Below, in pieces: positions 44,079-52,925 of a stretch of DNA of 64,000 bases; the first letter of the stretch is position 1; the number at the start of each line of letters is the position of its first letter. The position numbers were made by a program, and so were the translations under genes. Source of the stretch: Streptomyces sp. NBC_00287 (GTDB taxonomy: Bacteria; Actinomycetota; Actinomycetes; Streptomycetales; Streptomycetaceae); NCBI RefSeq assembly GCF_036173105.1, contig NZ_CP108053.1, positions 5,518,001 to 5,582,000 of the forward strand. Direction: 5' to 3'. The notes beneath the pieces were generated by a model that was given only the letters and a program-made list of their open reading frames with translations, made no database searches and had not been told where the DNA came from.

Positions 44079-45427
44079 TGACCTTGGCACCCGAGCTGAA
44101 AGACACCAGCCCCGAGAAGCTGCTCGCACCCGTGCTGTCGGCCTTCTGGGACGAGGACAGGTCCTGGACGCTGGACGTCTACCGAAGGCACGAAGGATAC
44201 GAGGGACTTCGCAAGGCGCTCGCCATGTCGCCGGACGATCTCATCGCCTATGTGAAGGACTCCGGTCTGCGCGGGCGCGGCGGCGCGGGATTCCCCACCG
44301 GAATGAAATGGCAGTTCATTCCCCAGGGAGATGGAAAGCCGCACTATCTAGTTGTCAACGCCGACGAATCGGAGCCCGGAACCTGCAAGGACATCCCGCT
44401 CCTCTTCGCGAACCCGCATAGCCTCATCGAGGGCATTGTCATCGCGTGTTATGCCATCAGGTCGTCGCATGCCTTCATCTATCTGCGCGGTGAAGTCGTC
44501 CCAGTCCTGCGGCGGTTGCACTCGGCCGTGAGCGAGGCCTATGCGGCCGGCTACCTCGGAAAGAACATCCTCGGCAGCGGCCTCGATCTCGAACTCACCG
44601 TGCACGCGGGCGCCGGGGCGTACATCTGTGGTGAAGAGACCGCACTGCTCGACTCGCTCGAAGGCCGCCGTGGGCAACCGCGGCTCCGTCCTCCTTTCCC
44701 TGCGGTGGCCGGCCTCTATGCCTGCCCGACTGTTGTGAACAACGTCGAGTCGATCGCGTCGGTTCCCGCGATTCTGCAAAAAGGAAAAGACTGGTTCAGG
44801 TCGATGGGCAGCGAGAAGTCCCCGGGCTTCACGCTCTACTCGCTCAGCGGCCATGTCGCGAGCCCCGGCCAGTACGAGGCCCCGCTCGGCATCACCCTGC
44901 GCCAACTGCTGGAGATGAGCGGCGGGATGCGGCCGGGACACCGGCTGAAGTTCTGGACACCGGGCGGCTCCTCGACACCGATGTTCACCGACGAGCACCT
45001 CGACGTCCCCCTCGACTACGAGGGCGTGGGCGCCGCCGGTTCCATGCTCGGCACCAAAGCGCTCCAGTGCTTCGACGAGACGACCTGCGTCGTACGCGCC
45101 GTCACCCGCTGGACCGAGTTCTACGCCCACGAGTCCTGCGGCAAGTGCACACCCTGCCGCGAAGGCACGTACTGGCTCGTGCAGTTGCTGCGCGACATCG
45201 AGGCCGGCAAGGGCGTCATGAGCGACCTCGACAAGCTGAACGACATCGCCGACAACATCAACGGCAAGTCCTTCTGCGCCCTCGGCGACGGTGCCGCCTC
45301 GCCGATCTTCTCCTCGCTCAAGTACTTCCGCGAGGAGTACGAGCAGCACATCACGGGCCGCGGCTGCCCCTTCGACCCGGCCAAGTCGACGGTCTGGGCG
45401 GACAAGCACACGGAGGTGAACGCATGA
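44078..45427 (+). CDS. nuoF: NADH-quinone oxidoreductase subunit F
   Basis: A 449-aa subunit that binds NADH and FMN and passes electrons to cluster N3. Signatures: GLRGRGGAGFPTGMKW (NADH/FMN loop), NADESEPGTCKD, GAGAYICGEETAL, and the C-terminal [4Fe-4S] motif SCGKCTPCREGT. The start is taken as ATG 44078 with GGAGGGGGAG upstream; a GTG at 44075 is an alternative. The stop overlaps the nuoG ATG. Confidence 0.95.
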   Translation: MTLAPELKDTSPEKLLAPVLSAFWDEDRSWTLDVYRRHEGYEGLRKALAMSPDDLIAYVKDSGLRGRGGAGFPTGMKWQFIPQGDGKPHYLVVNADESEPGTCKDIPLLFANPHSLIEGIVIACYAIRSSHAFIYLRGEVVPVLRRLHSAVSEAYAAGYLGKNILGSGLDLELTVHAGAGAYICGEETALLDSLEGRRGQPRLRPPFPAVAGLYACPTVVNNVESIASVPAILQKGKDWFRSMGSEKSPGFTLYSLSGHVASPGQYEAPLGITLRQLLEMSGGMRPGHRLKFWTPGGSSTPMFTDEHLDVPLDYEGVGAAGSMLGTKALQCFDETTCVVRAVTRWTEFYAHESCGKCTPCREGTYWLVQLLRDIEAGKGVMSDLDKLNDIADNINGKSFCALGDGAASPIFSSLKYFREEYEQHITGRGCPFDPAKSTVWADKHTEVNA

Positions 45428-47928
45428 CAGTGACCACCAGCGCTCCCTCCGGAGGCGGTGAGGCGGCGGTCCCGCCGGAAGATCTCGTCTCGCTGACGAT
45501 CGACGGCGTGGAGCTCAGCGTGCCCAAGGGCACCCTGGTCATCCGCGCCGCCGAACAACTCGGCATCGAGATCCCCCGCTTCTGCGACCACCCGCTCCTC
45601 GACCCGGCCGGCGCCTGCCGCCAGTGCATCGTCGAGGTCGAGGGCCAGCGCAAGCCGATGGCGTCCTGCACCATCACCTGCACCGACGGAATGGTGGTCA
45701 AGACCCACCTGACCTCGCCGGTCGCCGAGAAGGCCCAGCACGGTGTGATGGAGCTGCTCCTCATCAACCACCCGCTGGACTGCCCGGTCTGCGACAAGGG
45801 CGGCGAGTGCCCGCTCCAGAACCAGGCCATGTCGCACGGCCAGGCCGAGTCCCGCTTCGAGGGCCGCAAGCGGACCTACGAGAAGCCCGTGCCGATCTCC
45901 ACGCAGGTGCTGCTCGACCGCGAGCGGTGCGTGCTGTGCGCCCGCTGCACCCGCTTCTCCAACCAGATCGCGGGCGACCCGATGATCGAGCTGCTCGAGC
46001 GGGGCGCGCTCCAGCAGGTCGGCACCGGTGAGGGCGACCCCTTCGAGTCGTACTTCTCCGGCAACACGATCCAGATCTGCCCGGTCGGAGCGCTCACCTC
46101 GGCGGCGTACCGCTTCCGCTCCCGCCCCTTCGACCTGGTGTCCTCGCCGAGTGTCTGCGAGCACTGCTCGGGCGGCTGCGCCACGCGCACCGACCACCGG
46201 CGCGGCAAGATCATGCGCAAGCTCGCGGCCAACGACCCCGAGGTCAACGAGGAGTGGATCTGCGACAAGGGGCGGTTCGCCTTCCGGTACGCGCAACAGC
46301 GGGACCGTCTCGAGACCCCCCTGGTGCGCAACCCCGAGGGCGACCTCGTGCCGGCGTCCTGGCCGGAGGCCCTGCAGATCGCGGCCCAGGGGCTGCTCGC
46401 CTCGCGCGGCCGGGCCGGCGTTCTGACCGGCGGCCGCCTCACCATCGAGGACGCCTACGCGTACAGCAAGTTCGCGCGCGTGGCGCTCGACACCAATGAC
46501 ATCGACTTCCGCGCGCGCGTGCACAGCGGCGAGGAGGCCGACTTCCTGGCGGCCCGGGTCGCCGGACGCGGACGCGACCTCGACGGTACGGGCGTCACGT
46601 ACTCCCTCCTGGAGAAGGCGCCCGCGGTCCTGCTGGCCGGGTTCGAGGCCGAGGAGGAGGCGCCCGGCATCTTCCTGCGGCTGCGCAAGGCCTGGCGGAA
46701 GCACGGCCAGAAGGTCTTCTCGCTCGCCACGCATGAGACACGCGGCCTGGAGAAGGCCGGCGGCACCCTGCTGCCCGCCGCTCCCGGCACCGAGACCGAG
46801 TGGCTGGACGCGCTCGCGAGCGGAGTCGGTCTGGAGGACGACGGCGCTCGGGCCTCCGAGGCGCTGCGCACCGAGGGCGCCGTGATCGTCGTAGGGGAGC
46901 GGCTGGCCGGTGTGGCGGGCGGGCTCACCGCCGCCGTACGGGCCGCGTCCGCGACCGGCGCGCACCTGGTGTGGATCCCGCGCCGGGCCGGGGAGCGCGG
47001 CGCGGTCGAGGCCGGAGCGCTGCCGTCGCTGCTGCCGGGCGGCCGTCCGGCCACCGACCCGCGCGCGCGTGAGGAGGTCGCCACGGCCTGGGGCGTGGCC
47101 GAACTCCCGCACCGCTACGGACGCGACACCGGCCAGATCGTGGAGGCCGCCGCCACCGGCGAACTCCAGGCCCTGGTGGTCGCCGGAGTCGAGGTCGCCG
47201 ATCTGCCCGACCCGGCACGCGCGCGTGAGGCGCTCGCCGAGGCCGGCTTCCTCGTCTCGCTGGAACTGCGGCCGAGCGAGGTCACCGAGCTCGCCGACGT
47301 GGTCCTGCCCGTCGCCGCGGTCGCCGAGAAGGCGGGCACCTTCCTCAACTGGGAAGGCAGGGTGCGCTTCTTCGAGGCCGCGCTCAAGCCCGACCACATG
47401 ACCCGGCGCCTCCCCCCGACCGACGCCCGCGTCCTGCAGATGCTGGCCGACGCCATGGACGTACACCTGGGTCTGCCGGATCTGCGTACCGCGCGTGCGG
47501 AGCTGGACCGGCTGGGGGCCTGGGACGGGCCCAGGGCCACCGAACCTCTGGAGTCCGCGGCCCAGTTGCCGCGGCCTGCCGCCGGAGAGGCCGTGCTGGC
47601 CGGACATCGGCTGCTGCTCGACCAGGGCAGGCTCCAGGACGGCGACGAGGCGCTCGCCGGGACGCGGCACGCCGCCCACGCGCGCGTGTCGGCCGCCACG
47701 GCCGCCGAAGCGGGCGTGAAGAACGGCGACGTCCTCGCGGTGACCGGCAGCGCAGGGACGGTCGAACTCCCCGTCCTGATCACCGCGATGCCCGACCGGG
47801 TGGTCTGGCTGCCGCTGAACTCCACCGGTGGCGGCGTCGCCTCCGACACCGGGGCGCGGCCCGGCTCCCTCGTCCGCATCGGCCCGGCGACGCTCGCGAC
47901 CGAGGCCCCCAAGGAGGTGGAGGCATGA
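45424..47928 (+). CDS. nuoG: NADH-quinone oxidoreductase subunit G
   Basis: An 834-aa subunit carrying several Fe-S centres. The N-terminal [2Fe-2S] ligands include GACRQC, followed by the His/Cys cluster and CDKGGECPLQNQ, then CVLCARC with a later cysteine in IQICPVG, and the fourth cluster region CEHCSGGCATR. The long C-terminal part is a molybdopterin-oxidoreductase-like domain (WICDKGRF) that has lost its cofactor in complex I. The ATG overlaps the nuoF stop. C-terminal half is more divergent and Ala-rich. Confidence 0.95.
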   Translation: MTVTTSAPSGGGEAAVPPEDLVSLTIDGVELSVPKGTLVIRAAEQLGIEIPRFCDHPLLDPAGACRQCIVEVEGQRKPMASCTITCTDGMVVKTHLTSPVAEKAQHGVMELLLINHPLDCPVCDKGGECPLQNQAMSHGQAESRFEGRKRTYEKPVPISTQVLLDRERCVLCARCTRFSNQIAGDPMIELLERGALQQVGTGEGDPFESYFSGNTIQICPVGALTSAAYRFRSRPFDLVSSPSVCEHCSGGCATRTDHRRGKIMRKLAANDPEVNEEWICDKGRFAFRYAQQRDRLETPLVRNPEGDLVPASWPEALQIAAQGLLASRGRAGVLTGGRLTIEDAYAYSKFARVALDTNDIDFRARVHSGEEADFLAARVAGRGRDLDGTGVTYSLLEKAPAVLLAGFEAEEEAPGIFLRLRKAWRKHGQKVFSLATHETRGLEKAGGTLLPAAPGTETEWLDALASGVGLEDDGARASEALRTEGAVIVVGERLAGVAGGLTAAVRAASATGAHLVWIPRRAGERGAVEAGALPSLLPGGRPATDPRAREEVATAWGVAELPHRYGRDTGQIVEAAATGELQALVVAGVEVADLPDPARAREALAEAGFLVSLELRPSEVTELADVVLPVAAVAEKAGTFLNWEGRVRFFEAALKPDHMTRRLPPTDARVLQMLADAMDVHLGLPDLRTARAELDRLGAWDGPRATEPLESAAQLPRPAAGEAVLAGHRLLLDQGRLQDGDEALAGTRHAAHARVSAATAAEAGVKNGDVLAVTGSAGTVELPVLITAMPDRVVWLPLNSTGGGVASDTGARPGSLVRIGPATLATEAPKEVEA

Positions 47929-49286
47929 GCCCGTACCTCGCCGCAGAAGACCTCTCGATGTTCGGCACCGACCCCTGGTGGCTGGTCGTCATCAAGGCGG
48001 TGTTCTGCTTCGCCTTCCTGATGCTGACCGTGCTGTTCTCCATCGTGTGGGAGCGCAAGGTCGTCGCCTGGATGCAGCTGCGCATCGGCCCCAACCGGCA
48101 CGGCCCCTGGGGCATGCTCCAGTCGCTCGCCGACGGCATCAAGCTGATGCTGAAGGAAGACGTCATCGTCAAACGCGCGGACAAGGTCGTCTACGTCCTC
48201 GCGCCGATCGTCGCGGCCATCCCGGCCTTCATGGCGATCGCGGTGATCCCCTTCGGCCCGGCGGGCAACGAGATCTCGATCTTCGGCGAGCGCACCACGA
48301 TGCAGCTCACCGACCTGCCGATCGCGATGCTCTACATCCTCGCGGTCGCCTCGGTCGGCATCTACGGCATCGTCCTCGCGGGTTGGAGTTCCGGATCCAC
48401 CTACCCGCTCCTCGGTGGCCTGCGTTCCTGCGCGCAGATGATCTCGTACGAGATCGCCATGGGCGCCGCCTTCGCCTCGGTGTTCCTCTACTCCGGGTCG
48501 ATGTCGACGTCGGCGATCGTGGAGGCGCAGCAGGACCGCTGGTACATCATCCTGCTGCCGGTCTCCTTCATCATCTACATCATCACGATGGTCGGCGAGA
48601 CCAACCGGGCCCCCTTCGACATGCCGGAGTCCGAGGGCGACCTGGTCGGCGGCTTCAACACCGAGTACTCGTCGATCAAGTTCGCGCTGTTCATGCTCGC
48701 CGAGTACGTGAACATGGTGACGGTCTCGGCCGTGTCGGTGACGCTCTTCCTCGGCGGCTGGCGGGCTCCTTGGCCGGTCTCCACCTTCTGGGAGGGCGCG
48801 AACCACGGCTGGTGGCCGCTGCTCTGGTTCGTGGTCAAGGTGCAGTTGCTGCTCTTCTTCTTCATCTGGCTGCGCGGCACACTGCCCCGCGTCCGCTACG
48901 ACCAGCTGATGAAGCTCGGCTGGAAGGTCCTGATCCCGGTCTCCGTGGTCTGGCTGATGCTCGTCGCGACCGTACGGACACTGCGCAACGAGAACTACGA
49001 CTTCGCCGACATCGCCCTCTACGTCGGAGGCGGCGTCCTGGTGCTTCTGCTGCTCTCCTTCGTCGCGGACATGTTCCGCGGCAAACCGAAGGAGGAAGGA
49101 CCCGCCCCGGCCCCCGGATTCGACGCGATGGCGGGCGGATTCCCCGTGCCGCCGCTGCCCGGACAAGAGCTGCCGCCGGTCCCGCGACGCCGTTCGCGCC
49201 GGGAGCGGGAGCTGATTGTCAGTGGCGGGGTCAATACTCAGAGTGACGACGGATCTCTGGATGGAAAGGAGGCGTCCGATGGCTGA
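47925..49286 (+). CDS. nuoH: NADH-quinone oxidoreductase subunit H
   Basis: A 453-aa membrane subunit with eight or so helices joining the arms, close to the quinone channel. Hallmarks: WMQLRIGPNRHGPWG, DGIKLMLKED, and ETNRAPFDMPESEGDLVGGFNTEY (split here into shorter parts) in the large loop. It ends with an extra charged C-terminal tail of about 60 residues with basic RRRSRR. The tail overlaps nuoI by 8 bases. Confidence 0.95.
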   Translation: MSPYLAAEDLSMFGTDPWWLVVIKAVFCFAFLMLTVLFSIVWERKVVAWMQLRIGPNRHGPWGMLQSLADGIKLMLKEDVIVKRADKVVYVLAPIVAAIPAFMAIAVIPFGPAGNEISIFGERTTMQLTDLPIAMLYILAVASVGIYGIVLAGWSSGSTYPLLGGLRSCAQMISYEIAMGAAFASVFLYSGSMSTSAIVEAQQDRWYIILLPVSFIIYIITMVGETNRAPFDMPESEGDLVGGFNTEYSSIKFALFMLAEYVNMVTVSAVSVTLFLGGWRAPWPVSTFWEGANHGWWPLLWFVVKVQLLLFFFIWLRGTLPRVRYDQLMKLGWKVLIPVSVVWLMLVATVRTLRNENYDFADIALYVGGGVLVLLLLSFVADMFRGKPKEEGPAPAPGFDAMAGGFPVPPLPGQELPPVPRRRSRRERELIVSGGVNTQSDDGSLDGKEASDG

Positions 49287-49881
49287 GGAGCCCAAGGAGA
49301 CCAAGCCCGGTTTCCAGAACCCAGTGGCCGGCTTCGGCGTGACCTTCAAGGCCATGTTCAAGAAGCGGCTGACCGAGCAGTACCCGGAACAGCAGAAGAC
49401 CACCGCTCCGCGGTTCCATGGACGGCACCAGCTCAACCGCCATCCGGACGGCCTGGAGAAATGCGTCGGCTGCGAGCTGTGCGCCTGGGCCTGCCCCGCC
49501 GACGCGATCTATGTCGAGGGCGCGGACAACACCGAAGAGGAGCGCTACTCGCCGGGCGAGCGGTACGGCCGCGTCTACCAGATCAACTACGCCCGCTGCA
49601 TCCTGTGCGGCCTGTGCATCGAGGCGTGCCCCACGCGCGCGTTGACGATGACGAACGAGTTCGAGCTGGCCGACTCCAGCCGCGCCAACCTCATCTACAC
49701 CAAGGAGCAGCTGCTCGCCGGTCTTGAGGACGGCATGGTGGACACCCCGCACGCGATCTACCCCGGGACGGACGAACAGGACTACTACCGGGGCCTGGTG
49801 ACCGAGGCCGCTCCCGGCACCGTCCAGCAAGTCGCCGTTTCCAAAGGCGAGAAGCCAGAGGAAGAGGGGGCGGACGCATGA
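49279..49881 (+). CDS. nuoI: NADH-quinone oxidoreductase subunit I
   Basis: A 200-aa ferredoxin-type subunit with two [4Fe-4S] centres (N6a and N6b), each with the CxxCxxCxxxCP motif: CVGCELCAWACP and CILCGLCIEACP. It transfers electrons towards NuoB. ATG 49279 has AAAGGAGG upstream and overlaps nuoH by 8 bases; its own stop overlaps the nuoJ start. A charged tail of about 40 residues follows the last cluster. Confidence 0.96.
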   Translation: MAEEPKETKPGFQNPVAGFGVTFKAMFKKRLTEQYPEQQKTTAPRFHGRHQLNRHPDGLEKCVGCELCAWACPADAIYVEGADNTEEERYSPGERYGRVYQINYARCILCGLCIEACPTRALTMTNEFELADSSRANLIYTKEQLLAGLEDGMVDTPHAIYPGTDEQDYYRGLVTEAAPGTVQQVAVSKGEKPEEEGADA

Positions 49882-50696
49882 GCGCACAGCTCGCCGCCTA
49901 CTCCACCTCCACCGGCGAGGCCTTCCAGTTCTGGGTCCTCGGCACGGTCGCGGTGATCGGCGCCCTGTGCACCGTCTTCATGAAGAAGGCCGTGCACAGC
50001 GCGCTGTGTCTGGCCGGCACCATGATCATCCTGGCGGTGTTCTACCTCGCCAACGGCGCCTACTTCCTGGGCGTCGTGCAGATCATCGTCTACACCGGCG
50101 CGATCATGATGCTGTTCCTGTTCGTGGTGATGCTGGTCGGCGTGACCGCGGCGGACTCCCTGAAGGAGACCATCAAGGGCCAGCGCTGGCTGGCCCTTCT
50201 CTGTGGCCTCGGCTTCGGCATCCTGCTGTTCGCCGGGATCGGCAACGCCTCCCTGACGGAGTTCAACGGCCTCGCCCAGGCGAACGCCAACGGCAATGTG
50301 GAGGGCCTCGCCGCCCTCCTGTTCACCAAGTACGTCTTCGCCTTCGAGATCACCGGCGCCCTGCTCATCACGGCCGCCGTCGGCGCCATGGTGCTCACCC
50401 ACCGGGAGCGCACCGAGCGGGCCAAGACACAGCGCGAGCTGTCCGAGCAGCGGGTGCGCGAGGGCAAGAACGTGCCGCCGCTGCCGGCGCCCGGCGTGTA
50501 CGCGCGGCACAACGCCGTGGACATCGCGGGCCTGCTGCCCGACGGCACCCCGTCGGAGCTCACCGTCAGCAAGACGCTGCGCGAACGCGGCCAGATCCGC
50601 GATGTGTCCACTGAGGCGCTCAACGACCTCAAGGCCCTGGAACAGCGCGCCGAGGAGCGCCTGGAGCGCACGAACAGCGGGGAGGCGTCGAAGTGA
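49878..50696 (+). CDS. nuoJ: NADH-quinone oxidoreductase subunit J
   Basis: A 272-aa membrane subunit with five hydrophobic helices in its first 170 residues, including the YFLGVVQIIVYTGAIMMLFLF core common to NuoJ. A long charged C-terminal tail of about 100 residues follows and ends in the cytoplasm; it is longer than in E. coli. Overlaps both nuoI (four bases) and nuoK (four bases). Confidence 0.93.
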   Translation: MSAQLAAYSTSTGEAFQFWVLGTVAVIGALCTVFMKKAVHSALCLAGTMIILAVFYLANGAYFLGVVQIIVYTGAIMMLFLFVVMLVGVTAADSLKETIKGQRWLALLCGLGFGILLFAGIGNASLTEFNGLAQANANGNVEGLAALLFTKYVFAFEITGALLITAAVGAMVLTHRERTERAKTQRELSEQRVREGKNVPPLPAPGVYARHNAVDIAGLLPDGTPSELTVSKTLRERGQIRDVSTEALNDLKALEQRAEERLERTNSGEASK

Positions 50697-50992
50697 ATCC
50701 GATCAACTACCTCTACCTCGCCGCCCTGTTGTTCACGATCGGCGCCACCGGCGTACTGATCCGGCGCAACGCGATCGTGGTGTTCATGTGCGTCGAGCTC
50801 ATGCTCAACGCCTGCAACCTCGCGCTCGTCGCCTTCTCCCGGATGCACGGCAATCTCGACGGCCAGATCATCGCCTTCTTCACGATGGTCGTCGCCGCCG
50901 CGGAGGTCGTGGTCGGGCTCGCGATCATCGTGTCGCTGTTCCGTTCCCGCCACTCGGCCTCGGTCGACGACGCCAGCCTGATGAAGCTGTAA
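50693..50992 (+). CDS. nuoK: NADH-quinone oxidoreductase subunit K
   Basis: A 99-aa subunit of the antiporter-like arm with three helices, containing the conserved Glu residues (VFMCVELMLNACNL and AAAEVVVGLAII) that carry protons. GTG 50693 overlaps the nuoJ stop (GTGA). Length matches the family exactly. Confidence 0.95.
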   Translation: MNPINYLYLAALLFTIGATGVLIRRNAIVVFMCVELMLNACNLALVAFSRMHGNLDGQIIAFFTMVVAAAEVVVGLAIIVSLFRSRHSASVDDASLMKL

Positions 50993-51006
50993 GGGGTCGC
51001 TGAATC

Positions 51007-52920
51007 GTGGAGAACCTGATTGCGCTGCTCATCGCGGCGCCCCTGCTCGGAGCGGCGGTCCTGCTGTGCGGCGGCCGGCGCCTGGACGCCGTCGGCCACT
51101 GGATCGGCACGGTGCTCGCGTTCGTGTCCTTCGTGCTCGGCGCGATCCTCTTCGTCGACCTGCTGGGCAAGGACGCCGAACACCGGACGCTGACCCAGCA
51201 CCTGTTCAGCTGGATCCCGGTTGAGGGCTTCCAGGCCGACGTCGCCTTCCAGCTCGACCAGCTGTCGATGACGTTCGTCCTGCTGATCACCGGCGTCGGC
51301 TCGCTGATCCACCTGTACTCGGTCGGGTACATGGAGCACGACGAGCGGCGCCGCCGCTTCTTCGGCTATCTGAACCTGTTCCTCGCGGCGATGCTGCTGC
51401 TCGTCCTCGCCGACAACTACCTCCTGCTGTACGTCGGCTGGGAGGGCGTCGGTCTCGCCTCCTACCTGCTGATCGGCTTCTGGCAGCACAAGCCCAGTGC
51501 CGCGACGGCTGCGAAGAAGGCGTTCCTGGTCAACCGCGTCGGCGACATGGGTCTGTCGATCGCGATCATGATCATGTTCACCACCTTCGGTACCTTCGCC
51601 TTCGGCCCGCTCCTCGGCAGCCACGAGGAGCCCGGTCTCGTCGGTGAGACCTCCGAGGGCACGCTCACCGCCATCGGCCTGATGCTGCTGCTCGCCGCCT
51701 GCGGCAAGTCCGCCCAGGTGCCGCTGCAGTCCTGGCTCGGGGACGCGATGGAGGGCCCGACCCCGGTCTCGGCCCTCATCCACGCCGCGACGATGGTGAC
51801 CGCGGGCGTCTACCTGATCGTCCGCTCCGGAGCGATCTTCAACGCCGCCCCGGACGCGCAACTGGTCGTCACCATCGTCGGTGCCGTCACGCTCCTGTTC
51901 GGTGCGATCGTCGGTTGCGCGAAGGACGACATCAAGAAGGCGCTGGCCGGCTCGACCATGTCGCAGATCGGCTACATGGTCCTTGCGGCGGGCCTCGGCC
52001 CCATCGGCTATGTCTTCGCGATCATGCACCTGGTGACCCACGGCTTCTTCAAGGCCGGGCTGTTCCTCGGCGCCGGTTCGGTCATGCACGGCATGAACGA
52101 CGAGGTCGACATGAGGAAGTACGGCGGCCTGAGGAAGTACATGCCGGTCACCTTCATCACCTTCGGCCTCGGCTACCTCGCCATCATCGGCTTCCCGGGC
52201 CTGTCCGGCTTCTTCTCCAAGGACAAGATCATCGAGGCGGCGTTCGCCAAGGGCGGCACCGAGGGCTGGATCCTCGGCGGCTGCGCCCTGCTGGGCGCGG
52301 CGATCACGGCGTACTACATGACGCGCGTGATGCTGCTGACGTTCTTCGGCGAGAAGCGCTGGCAGCCCGACGAGCACGGGCATGAGCCGCACCCGCACGA
52401 GTCGCCCAGTTCCATGACGATCCCGATGATCCTGCTGGCCTTCGGATCGGTCTTCGCGGGCGGTCTGTTCAGCGTCGGCGACCGCTTCCTGCACTGGCTG
52501 GAGCCGATCACCGGACACAGCCACGGCGACTCGCCGCTCAGCGCGGCCACGGTCACGACGGCCACGGTGGCCGTCATGGTCATCGGCGTCACCACCGCCT
52601 ATCTCCAGTACGGTCGCCGCCCGGTCCCGGTCGTCGCCCCGCGCGGGTCGCTGCTCACCCGGGCCGCCCGGCGCGATCTGCTCCAGGACGACTTCAACCA
52701 CGTCGTCCTCGTCCGCGGCGGCGAGCACCTGACGCGGTCCCTGGTGTACGTCGACCACACCCTGGTCGACGGCGTCGTCAACGGCACGGCGGCCTCGGTC
52801 GGCGGCCTCTCCGGACGGCTGCGCAAGCTGCAGAACGGCTTCGCACGGTCGTACGCGGTCTCGATGTTCGGCGGTGCGGCACTCCTCGTCGCCGCGACCC
52901 TGCTGATGAGGGCGGTCTGA
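51007..52920 (+). CDS. nuoL: NADH-quinone oxidoreductase subunit L
   Basis: A 637-aa antiporter-like subunit with about 16 helices, the largest membrane subunit and the one with the long lateral helix. Motifs include LYVGWEGVGLASYLLIGFW, SAQVPLQSWLGDAM, LIHAATMVTAGVYL and STMSQIGYM. The GTG start follows nuoK by 14 bases with a modest GGGGTCGC site. Normal length for the family. Confidence 0.96.
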   Translation: MENLIALLIAAPLLGAAVLLCGGRRLDAVGHWIGTVLAFVSFVLGAILFVDLLGKDAEHRTLTQHLFSWIPVEGFQADVAFQLDQLSMTFVLLITGVGSLIHLYSVGYMEHDERRRRFFGYLNLFLAAMLLLVLADNYLLLYVGWEGVGLASYLLIGFWQHKPSAATAAKKAFLVNRVGDMGLSIAIMIMFTTFGTFAFGPLLGSHEEPGLVGETSEGTLTAIGLMLLLAACGKSAQVPLQSWLGDAMEGPTPVSALIHAATMVTAGVYLIVRSGAIFNAAPDAQLVVTIVGAVTLLFGAIVGCAKDDIKKALAGSTMSQIGYMVLAAGLGPIGYVFAIMHLVTHGFFKAGLFLGAGSVMHGMNDEVDMRKYGGLRKYMPVTFITFGLGYLAIIGFPGLSGFFSKDKIIEAAFAKGGTEGWILGGCALLGAAITAYYMTRVMLLTFFGEKRWQPDEHGHEPHPHESPSSMTIPMILLAFGSVFAGGLFSVGDRFLHWLEPITGHSHGDSPLSAATVTTATVAVMVIGVTTAYLQYGRRPVPVVAPRGSLLTRAARRDLLQDDFNHVVLVRGGEHLTRSLVYVDHTLVDGVVNGTAASVGGLSGRLRKLQNGFARSYAVSMFGGAALLVAATLLMRAV

Positions 52921-52925
52921 TACCG

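Noticed and set aside
45121..47679. Long minus-strand frame opposite nuoG and similar frames opposite nuoL, nuoM and nuoN
   Set aside because: Complement of confirmed complex I genes; no motifs, no ribosome site and no space for promoters.
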